A stretch of 64,000 bases of DNA, taken from contig CADAZN010000002.1 in the NCBI GenBank assembly GCA_902792435.1, forward strand, positions 96,283-160,282, in the 5' to 3' direction. The translations under genes and the position numbers were made by a program. Shown here piece by piece: positions 52,487-60,804 of this stretch. The stretch is from an uncultured Bacteroidales bacterium (GTDB lineage: Bacteria > Bacteroidota > Bacteroidia > Bacteroidales > Muribaculaceae). Each line of letters begins with the position of its first letter. Within the stretch, counting starts at the first letter, position 1. The notes under the pieces were generated by a model. The model was not told where the DNA came from. It made no database searches and saw only the letters and a list, made by a program, of their open reading frames with translations.

Positions 52487-54160
52487 TTATTCTCCACCCT
52501 GCTCGTAGTAGAGGGTGCATGAAGTCTGGTCGCACATCTCAGGAGAACCAAAGTACTGTATTGGTCCAGGATAGATGTAGCAAGTCTCCTTAGCCCAAAG
52601 TTTGCGACTGTTAGCAAACACCTTGAATGGCTTGCCCTTGAGGTCAACAAGCGCTTTCTTGATAACAGGCTTCTGCTTGCCATTGCGGTGCTCCATGTTC
52701 ATCATCATAGTGATGGGGATACCACCAACCTCCCACTCAGCAGCAGGTTTTGCGAGGTGGCGAATCGCCGACATATAGCCAGTAGCACCAGCATTGATAA
52801 GCATTGTTGCATTGAAACCAAGAGCATAGCAATAGTCAGCATCAAAGTTTGATGGGTCGGCGCAGCGGCCTTCGTAACCAAAGAAGTGATGCTGAGTCTT
52901 GAACTTACCTACAAAGCGGCCCTCATCTTTCATCTTCTGGAGCTTCTTAGCAACCATCTCGCTGAGCAATTTCTCAGTCTCGATGAGCGAAAGCTGAACG
53001 TTTCCGTGAGGATCGCGATCAAGAGTGAGCTGACGTGCCACGGTTGGAGGCAGTGTTTCAAAGCGAACCTTGTTCTCTGGGCTCAATTTTGAGAGCACAA
53101 ACTCGCGTTGCTCGTCGAGATGCAACTTCGAGAAGTCGGGGTGTTCAGCAAGAATATCGTTGAGCTCGTCGATGAGCTTCTTCATTGCTGGCATAAACTC
53201 CACGAGTCCTTCGGGAATGAGCACAATGCCATAGTTCTTACCCTTAGCGGCGCGAGCAGCAACCACTTGTGCGATGTCGTTAACCACATCGTCAAGGTAC
53301 ATGCCCTTAGCAGCAACTTCCTCGCCAATCACGCAATAGTTGGGCTGAGTCTGCAATGCACACTCGAGAGCGATGTGTGAAGCCGAGCGACCCATGAGCT
53401 TGATGAAGTGCCAATATTTCTTAGCACTGTTACAGTCGCGCTCCACGTTACCAATAAGCTCGCTATAAAGCTTAGTGGCTGTATCAAATCCAAATGAAAT
53501 CTCAACTTTTTCATTCTTCAAGTCGCCATCGATAGTTTTGGGCACGCCTATCACCTGAACAGGAACGTTCTTGGCCTTGTAATACTCGGCAAGTATGGCA
53601 GCGTTAGTGTTGCTGTCATCACCACCAATAATTACGATAGCCTTGATGTTGAGTTCGTTGATAATTTGCAATCCCTTCTCAAACTGCTCGGGTTTTTCAA
53701 GCTTGGTGCGACCCGAACCAATCATATCAAATCCACCACAATTGCGGTAATCGTCAATGATTTCACGAGTGAGCTCCTTGTAATCGTGGTCGATAAGCCC
53801 CTCAGGACCCATCAAGAAGCCGTAAAGACGGCTGTTCTCGTTGAGGGCCTTGATACCGTCGAAAATACCACAAATCACATTGTGACCACCAGGAGCCTGG
53901 CCACCCGACAAGATGACACCAACATTGCAAGGCTCATCGCTGTGCATTGTTGTTGCATTCTCGTCTCTTACAAAAGTAAGCTCGGGAAGACCGTAAGTGT
54001 TAGGGAATAACTTCTTGATATCTTCCTGGTCGCCTGCCGACTTTGTAGCAGCTCCACGAACAACCTTTACAGGGCCCTGCAAAGCTGCAGGAAGCTTGGG
54101 CTGATAGGACGAACGCAATTGTTGAAGAATACTTTTCTGCTTAAATTTTAAAATATCCAT
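52487..54160 (-). CDS. pfp: Diphosphate-fructose-6-phosphate 1-phosphotransferase
   Basis: A 557-residue PPi-dependent phosphofructokinase of the long type. GGDDSNTNAA near residue 180 has Asp where ATP-dependent enzymes have Gly (GGDGS), the change that favours pyrophosphate over ATP. PKTIDGDLKN, MGRSASHIALECAL and VILSGGQAPGGHNV complete the active site. It works in both directions and saves ATP in glycolysis. It stands alone on the minus strand. Confidence 0.95.
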   Translation of the reverse strand: MDILKFKQKSILQQLRSSYQPKLPAALQGPVKVVRGAATKSAGDQEDIKKLFPNTYGLPELTFVRDENATTMHSDEPCNVGVILSGGQAPGGHNVICGIFDGIKALNENSRLYGFLMGPEGLIDHDYKELTREIIDDYRNCGGFDMIGSGRTKLEKPEQFEKGLQIINELNIKAIVIIGGDDSNTNAAILAEYYKAKNVPVQVIGVPKTIDGDLKNEKVEISFGFDTATKLYSELIGNVERDCNSAKKYWHFIKLMGRSASHIALECALQTQPNYCVIGEEVAAKGMYLDDVVNDIAQVVAARAAKGKNYGIVLIPEGLVEFMPAMKKLIDELNDILAEHPDFSKLHLDEQREFVLSKLSPENKVRFETLPPTVARQLTLDRDPHGNVQLSLIETEKLLSEMVAKKLQKMKDEGRFVGKFKTQHHFFGYEGRCADPSNFDADYCYALGFNATMLINAGATGYMSAIRHLAKPAAEWEVGGIPITMMMNMEHRNGKQKPVIKKALVDLKGKPFKVFANSRKLWAKETCYIYPGPIQYFGSPEMCDQTSCTLYYEQGGE

Positions 54161-54306
54161 ATTATTACCTATAAATGTTTTTTAACTATTAACCTATATT
54201 TTTTGCAAAGTTCGTAAAAAATGAAATTTCTTGCAATAAGAAAATGTTTAAAAAATCTTTATAGGGCATGTATACCGATTGCATAAAACTTATTTGTCCA
54301 TAAAAA

Positions 54307-54345
54307 CTAAGGCACAGGCCAAGAAATATTTGACCTGCGCCTAAT
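54307..54345 (-). terminator. Terminator after the secreted CBM protein gene
   Basis: Arms around CTAAGGCACAGGCCA (54307-54321) and TGACCTGCGCCTAA (54331-54344) pair with two G-T pairs and one mismatch; the minus-strand transcript continues with TTTTTAT. Sequence from 54346 to 54365 is empty. Confidence 0.78.
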
Positions 54346-54365
54346 GTCTTTATTATTAATCTTTA

Positions 54366-56282
54366 TCAACTACCAAGCATTATGGTATATACTGCAGTGA
54401 TATCGGCTGCGGTAATCTGTCCGTCGCCAGTTTGGTCACCATTCACCAGATGAGATTCATCATTGTTAAGCAAGTAGTCATAGAGAGCAGTCACGTCGGC
54501 CGCAGTTACTGTTCCGTCGCCATTAACATCGCCGGGGACGGCAGCATTCTCACCACACACAAACTTCACATGATACAGATGGCCTCCATTGTCGTAACGC
54601 AGGCGGTCACCCACTTCATCAAGATAGCCGGAGATGAAATCAAAACTCAGAATGTATTTTTGCCCAACCTCAAGTCCCTGAAGGACATCAAGATTGATGT
54701 TTTCAGCAACCCATTTTCCATCATCTGTTTTAGTGGCGTGAATAGAAAGCCATCCGTCATTAGCTTCACCTTCTTTATATATAGCGTAATCCATGAAAAT
54801 CTCATCCACGTCAACATTCACATCTACCTCAAAGCGGTTCAGATAGAAGTAATTTATGGGAGCTTCAATAATCACATCGTCAAAGCCTGTCGCCGGCAGT
54901 TGTTCAGTAAATACATCATTATCTACTTTTGAGGTAACCTTTACTGCTGTGATAGCAGGTGCATTTCCTTCCATATTGAGGATATACTGGCAGTTGTAGC
55001 TCTGCTTGTAATTATTCCACACATCATAAACGGGCTGAGTATAAACAGTGACATAGAACATCTTATCAGCTGGCAATGAATTGGGGCTTAATGTCATAGT
55101 TCCTTCACATTTGACATCCATCTCATCCATGTGTTGACCTGCATTCAGAAGACAGCCGTCGGGAAGTGTATAGTCTTTTTTCAGATTGAAGCCAACTTTA
55201 TGGAGATTATTGTAGTCAATAAACTGATTAGGCAACAATTGAACATCGCCAAGATAAAGACGCTTGATGTTGTCCTGAGCTGTCATCGCCTCTCCTGCCA
55301 TCTGCTGAGTCACAGCCATGAACATGGGTTCCCAATAGTTGGGGTCACTAAGGTCACTTTGCGAGAAATAGGCGGGTTTTGATGGATCGATAGGCTCGAT
55401 TTTCAACTGAAATTGTGGACCATGATCTTTTTCCCACTCATAAGTGTCAAGGATGAATCGATAGTTGCCATCACTTTTAATACCTTCAAACTTTATGTAA
55501 TTGTCAGTTATTACAGGTTCCAGCAATTCAATTCCACCGCCACCACTATTAGGAACAGTGTATAGCAACTTGCCAGCGAGGTTGTAAACACCACCTGCAA
55601 CATAATCGAGGTCGGAAGTCTGAGTCGAACCATTGTTGAAGATGATACCTGTAGGGCTGTCGCCTTCCACGATGTCAGGACCTATCCACTGGTAGACTGG
55701 ATTTCCGTCGGTAGTGTTGCCAATCAAAGTGATTGGATCACCGGGCCAAATACCACTCTGGGTGAAGTTAGTGCTAGTAATACCATTCCAAGCCCACACG
55801 TTGCACTTGGTCCAAGAAATAGGAGCCACGAAATAAGCAAACTCCTTGCCTTCAACATAAACCACAGTATTGGGCAGTGTGTTTACATCAAAACCTGTAT
55901 CGGTGATGTAAGTACTTGTAACATCCTCATATTCACCTTCTTCAATATCAAAAACAAAGAAAGCTGTGCCAGTAACACCACGAATATCAGCGGTTTGAAC
56001 AAAAGGTTCAACGCCATCAATACCTCCATCGTTAAAGATGATGTTTATGGCGTCTTCTTCAAAAGTCTGAGTAAACCATACCTTGCCATCAACAGTGGTG
56101 TAGACATGAGTCGCATCCATCAGTGTGCCAGGCCATTCGCCATTTAGAGCAGTACCGGCACCATCCCACACATATAGAAAGGGAGCATCGCCAGTAGTGG
56201 TGCGCACATTAATAGTAACAGTAGCACTTGCACTGATTGCAAAAAGAGCTACAGCAAAAAAAAGAGTAAAAAATTTCTTCAT
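54366..56282 (-). CDS. Large secreted protein with starch-binding-like and dockerin-like regions
   Basis: The 638 residues begin with a signal peptide (MKKFFTLFFAVALFAISASA). Two modules near residues 25-110 and 145-245 carry the pattern of CBM26-type starch-binding domains (APFLYVWDGAGTALNGEWPG; NVWAWNGITSTNFTQSGIWP; IIFNDGG and IIFNNGS). A beta-rich middle follows, and the C-terminus has two calcium-loop repeats of the dockerin type (DVNGDGTVTAADVTALYDYL and DQTGDGQITAADITAVYTIM). It is probably an exported glycan-binding protein. No SusC/SusD pair or cohesin is nearby, so its surface attachment is not explained. Confidence 0.8.
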   Translation of the reverse strand: MKKFFTLFFAVALFAISASATVTINVRTTTGDAPFLYVWDGAGTALNGEWPGTLMDATHVYTTVDGKVWFTQTFEEDAINIIFNDGGIDGVEPFVQTADIRGVTGTAFFVFDIEEGEYEDVTSTYITDTGFDVNTLPNTVVYVEGKEFAYFVAPISWTKCNVWAWNGITSTNFTQSGIWPGDPITLIGNTTDGNPVYQWIGPDIVEGDSPTGIIFNNGSTQTSDLDYVAGGVYNLAGKLLYTVPNSGGGGIELLEPVITDNYIKFEGIKSDGNYRFILDTYEWEKDHGPQFQLKIEPIDPSKPAYFSQSDLSDPNYWEPMFMAVTQQMAGEAMTAQDNIKRLYLGDVQLLPNQFIDYNNLHKVGFNLKKDYTLPDGCLLNAGQHMDEMDVKCEGTMTLSPNSLPADKMFYVTVYTQPVYDVWNNYKQSYNCQYILNMEGNAPAITAVKVTSKVDNDVFTEQLPATGFDDVIIEAPINYFYLNRFEVDVNVDVDEIFMDYAIYKEGEANDGWLSIHATKTDDGKWVAENINLDVLQGLEVGQKYILSFDFISGYLDEVGDRLRYDNGGHLYHVKFVCGENAAVPGDVNGDGTVTAADVTALYDYLLNNDESHLVNGDQTGDGQITAADITAVYTIMLGS

Positions 56283-56327
56283 AACGCAGAATTTTTAATT
56301 AAAATTTAATGAATAGTTGGATATATT

Positions 56328-56669
56328 TTAGGATTTTAGCGAGCCAATAGCATTGTCAAGTTGTATCAATTGCTCCTTGACTTGTTTGAGCCTGTCGACG
56401 ACCTCCCATTGCTTCGACACACCGTCACGGTTGCGCTTTATCATAGCTTGCGCAGCGTCGAGCTTAAGACCTTTTTCCTTAACTAAATAATAGATCATCT
56501 TAATGGTCTCGATGTCTTTGACTGTGTAAACCCTGATGTTTTTGGTGTTGCGCTTAGGCTTGATAACCGTAAACTCCTTTTCCCAGAACCTAAGGGTTGA
56601 AGTGGGAACATTTAAAATTTCGGCTACATCGCCTATTTTATAGAATTTCTTGCTTAGCTTGTCGTCCAT
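56328..56669 (-). CDS. MerR-family transcriptional regulator
   Basis: A 113-residue protein with the MerR winged helix at its N-terminus (YKIGDVAEILNVPTSTLRFW, then EKEF, with the VYTVKDIETIKMIYYLVKEK helix), followed by a coiled-coil tail (VVDRLKQVKEQLIQLDNAIG). It has no effector domain or cysteines. This short type is common in Bacteroidetes near exported proteins. It lies upstream of the secreted CBM protein on the same strand, 45 bases away, but whether it controls it is unknown. Confidence 0.9.
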   Translation of the reverse strand: MDDKLSKKFYKIGDVAEILNVPTSTLRFWEKEFTVIKPKRNTKNIRVYTVKDIETIKMIYYLVKEKGLKLDAAQAMIKRNRDGVSKQWEVVDRLKQVKEQLIQLDNAIGSLKS

Positions 56670-56731
56670 TGATTGATGTATATTTTTATAAATTTGTATA
56701 TAAATAGTGTTTCTATTACAAGTAAATTTAT

Positions 56732-56739
56732 TACCTTTG
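56732..56739 (+). promoter_or_regulatory. -7 box far upstream of alaS
   Basis: TACCTTTG lies about 155 bases before the alaS ATG, giving a leader of about 150 bases. Confidence 0.5.
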
Positions 56740-56803
56740 CCCGAAATTTTGATAAATTAGGCTGTGCCTCTGATAATTTAGAACAAGTTCTATTACCAAC
56801 TGG

Positions 56804-56853
56804 CTTGCACTAATTTTCGTGCTAAATTACAACGTTTTTGTAATTTATGCAAG
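56804..56853 (+). promoter_or_regulatory. Inverted repeats in the alaS leader
   Basis: A perfect 10-base inverted repeat (TAAATTACAA at 56823-56832, TTGTAATTTA at 56838-56847) is enclosed by CTTGCA (56804-56809) and TGCAAG (56848-56853). An inner GCAC/GTGC pair lies at 56807-56822. Either a leader RNA structure or a protein site is possible. Confidence 0.5.
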
Positions 56854-56893
56854 AAAACAATAGGTAAATCAATAAAAACTACACATAATAATT

Positions 56894-59509
56894 ATGTTGA
56901 CAGCAAAAGAAATCAGAGAATCTTTCAAGAAGTATTTTGAGGAACACGATCATCACATTGTTCCGTCGGCTCCCATGGTAATTAAAGACGACCCTACACT
57001 CATGTTTACCAATGCCGGCATGAACCAGTTTAAGGACATCATTTTGGGCAACAAAGAGCCACAATGGCGTCGAGTTGCCGACTCACAGAAGTGCCTTCGT
57101 GTGAGCGGTAAGCATAACGACCTTGAGGAGGTAGGCCATGACACCTATCATCACACCATGTTTGAGATGCTTGGTAACTGGTCATTTGGTGATTATTTCA
57201 AGAAAGAAGCCATTGACTATTGCTGGGAATATCTCGTTGATGTGCTGAAGCTTGACCCAAGCATGATGTATGCAACAGTGTTTGAAGGCTCACCTAGCGA
57301 AGGCCTAGAGCGCGATAACGAGGCTGCAAGCTATTGGGAGAAACATTTACCCAAAGATCACATCATCAATGGCAATCGCCACGACAACTTCTGGGAGATG
57401 GGCGATACCGGTCCCTGCGGACCATGCTCCGAACTTCACATCGACCTTCGCAGCGATGAGGAGAAAGCCGCGATTCCAGGAGCCGAGCTCGTCAACAAAG
57501 ACAATCCTCAAGTTATAGAGATTTGGAACCTTGTGTTCATGCAATATAACCGCAAGGCCGATGGCAGCCTCGAGCCCCTTCCCGCCAAGGTGATTGACAC
57601 CGGCATGGGCTTTGAGCGCCTGTGCATGGCTTTGCAAGGCAAGAAGTCAAACTATGATACCGACGTATTCCAGCCACTCATCAAGAAGATTGGTTTGCTC
57701 GCAGGCAAGGAATATGGAAAAGACCATGATATCGATGTGGCAATGCGAGTTATTGCCGACCATGTTCGCACAATTGCCTTCTCCATCGCCGACGGCCAGT
57801 TGCCAAGCAACGCCAAAGCCGGATATGTGATTCGTCGCATCTTGCGCCGCGCTGTCCGCTATGGCTATACTTTCCTTGGCTTCAAAGAGTCATTTATGCA
57901 CTTGCTTGTCGACACTCTTATCGAGTCGATGGGCGAAGCTTATCCCGAGCTTCCCGCCCAAGCCGACCTTATCAAGCATGTTATCAAAGAAGAGGAAGAT
58001 GCCTTCTTGCGCACTCTTGAGACTGGCATGAAGATGATTGAAGGTGTGATAGCAAAGGCTAAATCGGACAATCAGACCGAAATTGACGGTGCTGTGGCAT
58101 TCACCTTATATGACACCTACGGCTTCCCTCTCGACCTTACTGAACTCATCCTCAAGGAAAACAACATGACAGTCAATAAGGAGCAGTTTGACAATGAGAT
58201 GGCAAAACAAAAACAGCGTGCACGCAACGCTGCTGCAGTTGAGGCCAGCGACTGGGTAGAACTTCAGGATGGTGTGACCGAGTTTGTGGGTTACGACCTC
58301 ACCGAGTGCGAGACCAAGATACTGCGCTACCGTCATGTTGTTCAAAAGAAGAACGAATACTTCCAAGTGGTACTTGCTACTACCCCATTCTATGCTGAAA
58401 TGGGTGGTCAAGTGGGCGACAAGGGATGGCTCATCAATGGCGATGAGAAGATTGAAGTAATCGACACCAAACGTGAGAACAACTTGCCAGTTCACATCAT
58501 CAAGAAGATGCCAACCGACCCTAGTGCAACATTCGTAGCTCGTATCAATACTGATGCGCGTCAAGCTATTGCTTGCAACCACACCGCTACCCACTTGTTG
58601 CACTACGCTCTGCGTCAGGTGCTCGGCACCCATGTTGAACAAAAAGGATCCTATGTTGATGCCAACATGCTGCGCTTCGACTTCTCGCACTTTAAGAAAA
58701 TGACACCCGAAGAGATTCGTGAAGTGGAACATCGCGCCAACGCTCTCGTGCGTGAATCCATCATTCGTGAGGAACATCGTGAAGTTCCCATTGCCGAAGC
58801 TCGCGAAATGGGCGCCATGGCACTCTTTGGAGAGAAATATGGCGACAAGGTGCGCGTCATCAAGTATGGCGACTCAGTGGAACTCTGCGGTGGAACACAC
58901 GTTGCCAACTCGGGCAACATCGGCATGATTAAGATTATTAGCGAGAGCTCAATCGCTGCTGGCATACGACGCATAGAGGCCATCACCGCCGCTAATGTTG
59001 AGGATGCCATCGACAGTCTTGAAGACACTCTCAAGGGTGTTAAGGAATTCTTCAACAACGCCCCCGATATTATGACTGCCATCAAGAAGTCGGTTAGCGA
59101 GAACGCCGAGCTCCACAAGCAGGTTGATGAATTTATGAAGGAACGCGTGAAGATGCTTAAGGAGAGATTATACTCAACGTCTACGATGATTGGAGACACT
59201 GCTGTGCTTAAGCTAGTTGGCCAATTCCCTCCAGAAATAGTTAAAGGCCTAGCACTCTCCATCAAAGGCGACAAGCAACCCAAGGTGGCATTTGTTGCTG
59301 CTACGCATCACAACGACAAACCTATGCTTACAATCGCCCTAAGCGACGACCTCGTTAAAGAAGGGAAAAATGCAGGTATGATTATTCGCGAAGCCGCCAA
59401 GTTGATCCAAGGCGGTGGTGGAGGCCAGCCAGGCTTTGCCCAAGCAGGTGGCAAGAATGCCGGAGGACTTGATGCTGCTCTTAATAATATAATTGAACTA
59501 CTGGCATAG
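56894..59509 (+). CDS. alaS: Alanyl-tRNA synthetase
   Basis: AlaRS charges tRNA-Ala. The 871 residues have the class II core ([51 protein letters not shown]), the editing domain with the zinc residues in [11 protein letters not shown] and VELCGGTHV, and the C-Ala domain with the [14 protein letters not shown] stretch near the end. Length is normal. It has a long leader with inverted repeats. It is followed by a separate gene, DUF5606. Confidence 0.97.
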   Translation: MLTAKEIRESFKKYFEEHDHHIVPSAPMVIKDDPTLMFTNAGMNQFKDIILGNKEPQWRRVADSQKCLRVSGKHNDLEEVGHDTYHHTMFEMLGNWSFGDYFKKEAIDYCWEYLVDVLKLDPSMMYATVFEGSPSEGLERDNEAASYWEKHLPKDHIINGNRHDNFWEMGDTGPCGPCSELHIDLRSDEEKAAIPGAELVNKDNPQVIEIWNLVFMQYNRKADGSLEPLPAKVIDTGMGFERLCMALQGKKSNYDTDVFQPLIKKIGLLAGKEYGKDHDIDVAMRVIADHVRTIAFSIADGQLPSNAKAGYVIRRILRRAVRYGYTFLGFKESFMHLLVDTLIESMGEAYPELPAQADLIKHVIKEEEDAFLRTLETGMKMIEGVIAKAKSDNQTEIDGAVAFTLYDTYGFPLDLTELILKENNMTVNKEQFDNEMAKQKQRARNAAAVEASDWVELQDGVTEFVGYDLTECETKILRYRHVVQKKNEYFQVVLATTPFYAEMGGQVGDKGWLINGDEKIEVIDTKRENNLPVHIIKKMPTDPSATFVARINTDARQAIACNHTATHLLHYALRQVLGTHVEQKGSYVDANMLRFDFSHFKKMTPEEIREVEHRANALVRESIIREEHREVPIAEAREMGAMALFGEKYGDKVRVIKYGDSVELCGGTHVANSGNIGMIKIISESSIAAGIRRIEAITAANVEDAIDSLEDTLKGVKEFFNNAPDIMTAIKKSVSENAELHKQVDEFMKERVKMLKERLYSTSTMIGDTAVLKLVGQFPPEIVKGLALSIKGDKQPKVAFVAATHHNDKPMLTIALSDDLVKEGKNAGMIIREAAKLIQGGGGGQPGFAQAGGKNAGGLDAALNNIIELLA

Positions 59510-59609
59510 CCATTGTTTTGTTGAAAGGAAACAAGGGAAAAGAAGACGTTGTCCACTTTTCAATTGTTATAATAATAGATATTTTTAAACTTAAATTAAA
59601 TAAGAAATT

Positions 59610-60035
59610 ATGTTGAAAGAAATTTTAGCAATCTCGGGGCGTCCCGGATTATACCGTCTTGTAAAATACGGTAAAAACATCATTATTGTTGAAAACATCA
59701 CAGATAAAAAACGCAGCACAGCACATTCACGCGACAAAGTTATCTCTCTTAGCGATATCTCAATGTATACCGATAGCGGCGACAAGCCACTTGGCGAAGT
59801 GCTCGAAGCAATTAAAACCAAATATGACGCAAAGCCTCTCAATGCAGCCGACTACAAAGAGCCAGCAGCACTGCAGGAGTTTTTCAAGGGTGTAGTACCC
59901 GATTTTGATGTTGACCGTGTTTATAACACCGACATCAAGAAGCTCATCAACTGGTATAATCTTCTTATCAACAGCGGCATGACCGACTTCCTTCCAAAAG
60001 AAGAGGAGAAAGAAGAGGAGCCTAAAGCTGAATAA
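59610..60035 (+). CDS. DUF5606 domain protein
   Basis: A 141-residue protein beginning MLKEILAISGRPGLYRLVKY, a stretch conserved in the Bacteroidetes family DUF5606, and ending in a Glu-rich tail. An N-terminal beta-barrel-like segment (IIIVENITDKKRSTAHSRDK) and a C-terminal helix pair (TDIKKLINWYNLLINSGMTD) are suggested. Function is unknown. It often follows alaS or tRNA genes; here the spacing of 100 bases and the strong terminator at 60051 show it may be cotranscribed from its own or the alaS promoter. Confidence 0.86.
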   Translation: MLKEILAISGRPGLYRLVKYGKNIIIVENITDKKRSTAHSRDKVISLSDISMYTDSGDKPLGEVLEAIKTKYDAKPLNAADYKEPAALQEFFKGVVPDFDVDRVYNTDIKKLINWYNLLINSGMTDFLPKEEEKEEEPKAE

Positions 60036-60050
60036 AACCTAATTCAATAC

Positions 60051-60098
60051 AATGCTCTAAAGGTGTGGTTCAAAACTCATGCACCTTTAGAGCATTTT
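60051..60098 (+). terminator. Terminator after the DUF5606 gene
   Basis: A perfect 15-base stem, AATGCTCTAAAGGTG (60051-60065) with CACCTTTAGAGCATT (60082-60096), followed by TTTC. Confidence 0.88.
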
Positions 60099-60105
60099 TC
60101 ATATC

Positions 60106-60804
60106 ATGTTTTACACAAAGTTGCCATATCGTTACATCTTAATTATAATGCTTACCTTATTAAGTATTATAACAACTGGATGTGGCACAACTTCACCAAA
60201 CATCGACGACTACAGTGCCTTCCCATTAGGAAAGCCACGAACAACACGTAACGAAAGGAAAAAGACTGACAACAAAGAAACTAAGGACAAAAAAGACACT
60301 AAGGACAAGAGAAACAAACGTCACGACAAACGAGCACCATCGACTAACGACAAGCACGACACTCAAAGCGGTAGCTCAGAACAATGGAAACAACTCGACA
60401 TCAAACTGGGCCGCCATGACAACAAGGAGCTTTACGATGAGATAAAGAGCTGGCTTGGCACGCCTTACCAAGGTGGATCACACAAAAAACAGAAAGGCAC
60501 CGACTGCTCAGGCTTTGTAATGGAAATATACCTTAAAGTCTATAACATGATGATTGAGCGCAACAGCGCACGAATTTATACCAAAAACTGTGAGCCAATA
60601 GCTGTTGAAGAGCTGCGTGAAGGCGACTTAGTTTTCTTCCATAATGGAGATGGCGAGAGTATTAGCCATGTGGGCATATATCTTAAAGAGAACAAGTTTG
60701 CCCATGCTTCATCGTCACGAGGAGTGGTTATTGATGACCTCACATCACGTTATTACACCAAGCATTTCTACGGAGCAGGTCGAGTTATAGGGAAAAAGTA
60801 TTAG
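60106..60804 (+). CDS. NlpC/P60 family lipoprotein hydrolase
   Basis: A 232-residue lipoprotein. An N-terminal signal ends in LSIITTGCGTT (lipobox Cys about residue 26), then a very basic and acidic low-complexity linker of about 60 residues (repeats of KDKKDTKDKRNKR type), then an NlpC/P60 peptidase with catalytic Cys in GTDCSGFVMEIY, His in SISHVGIYL and a third polar residue in FAHASSSRG. It should cut peptidoglycan stem peptides, in the envelope. It overlaps the convergent comEC by four bases. The linker is the unusual part. Confidence 0.9.
   Translation: MFYTKLPYRYILIIMLTLLSIITTGCGTTSPNIDDYSAFPLGKPRTTRNERKKTDNKETKDKKDTKDKRNKRHDKRAPSTNDKHDTQSGSSEQWKQLDIKLGRHDNKELYDEIKSWLGTPYQGGSHKKQKGTDCSGFVMEIYLKVYNMMIERNSARIYTKNCEPIAVEELREGDLVFFHNGDGESISHVGIYLKENKFAHASSSRGVVIDDLTSRYYTKHFYGAGRVIGKKY

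Noticed and set aside
58106-58777. Minus-strand frame of 223 codons opposite alaS
   Set aside because: alaS is complete and conserved here, and the frame has no recognisable content.
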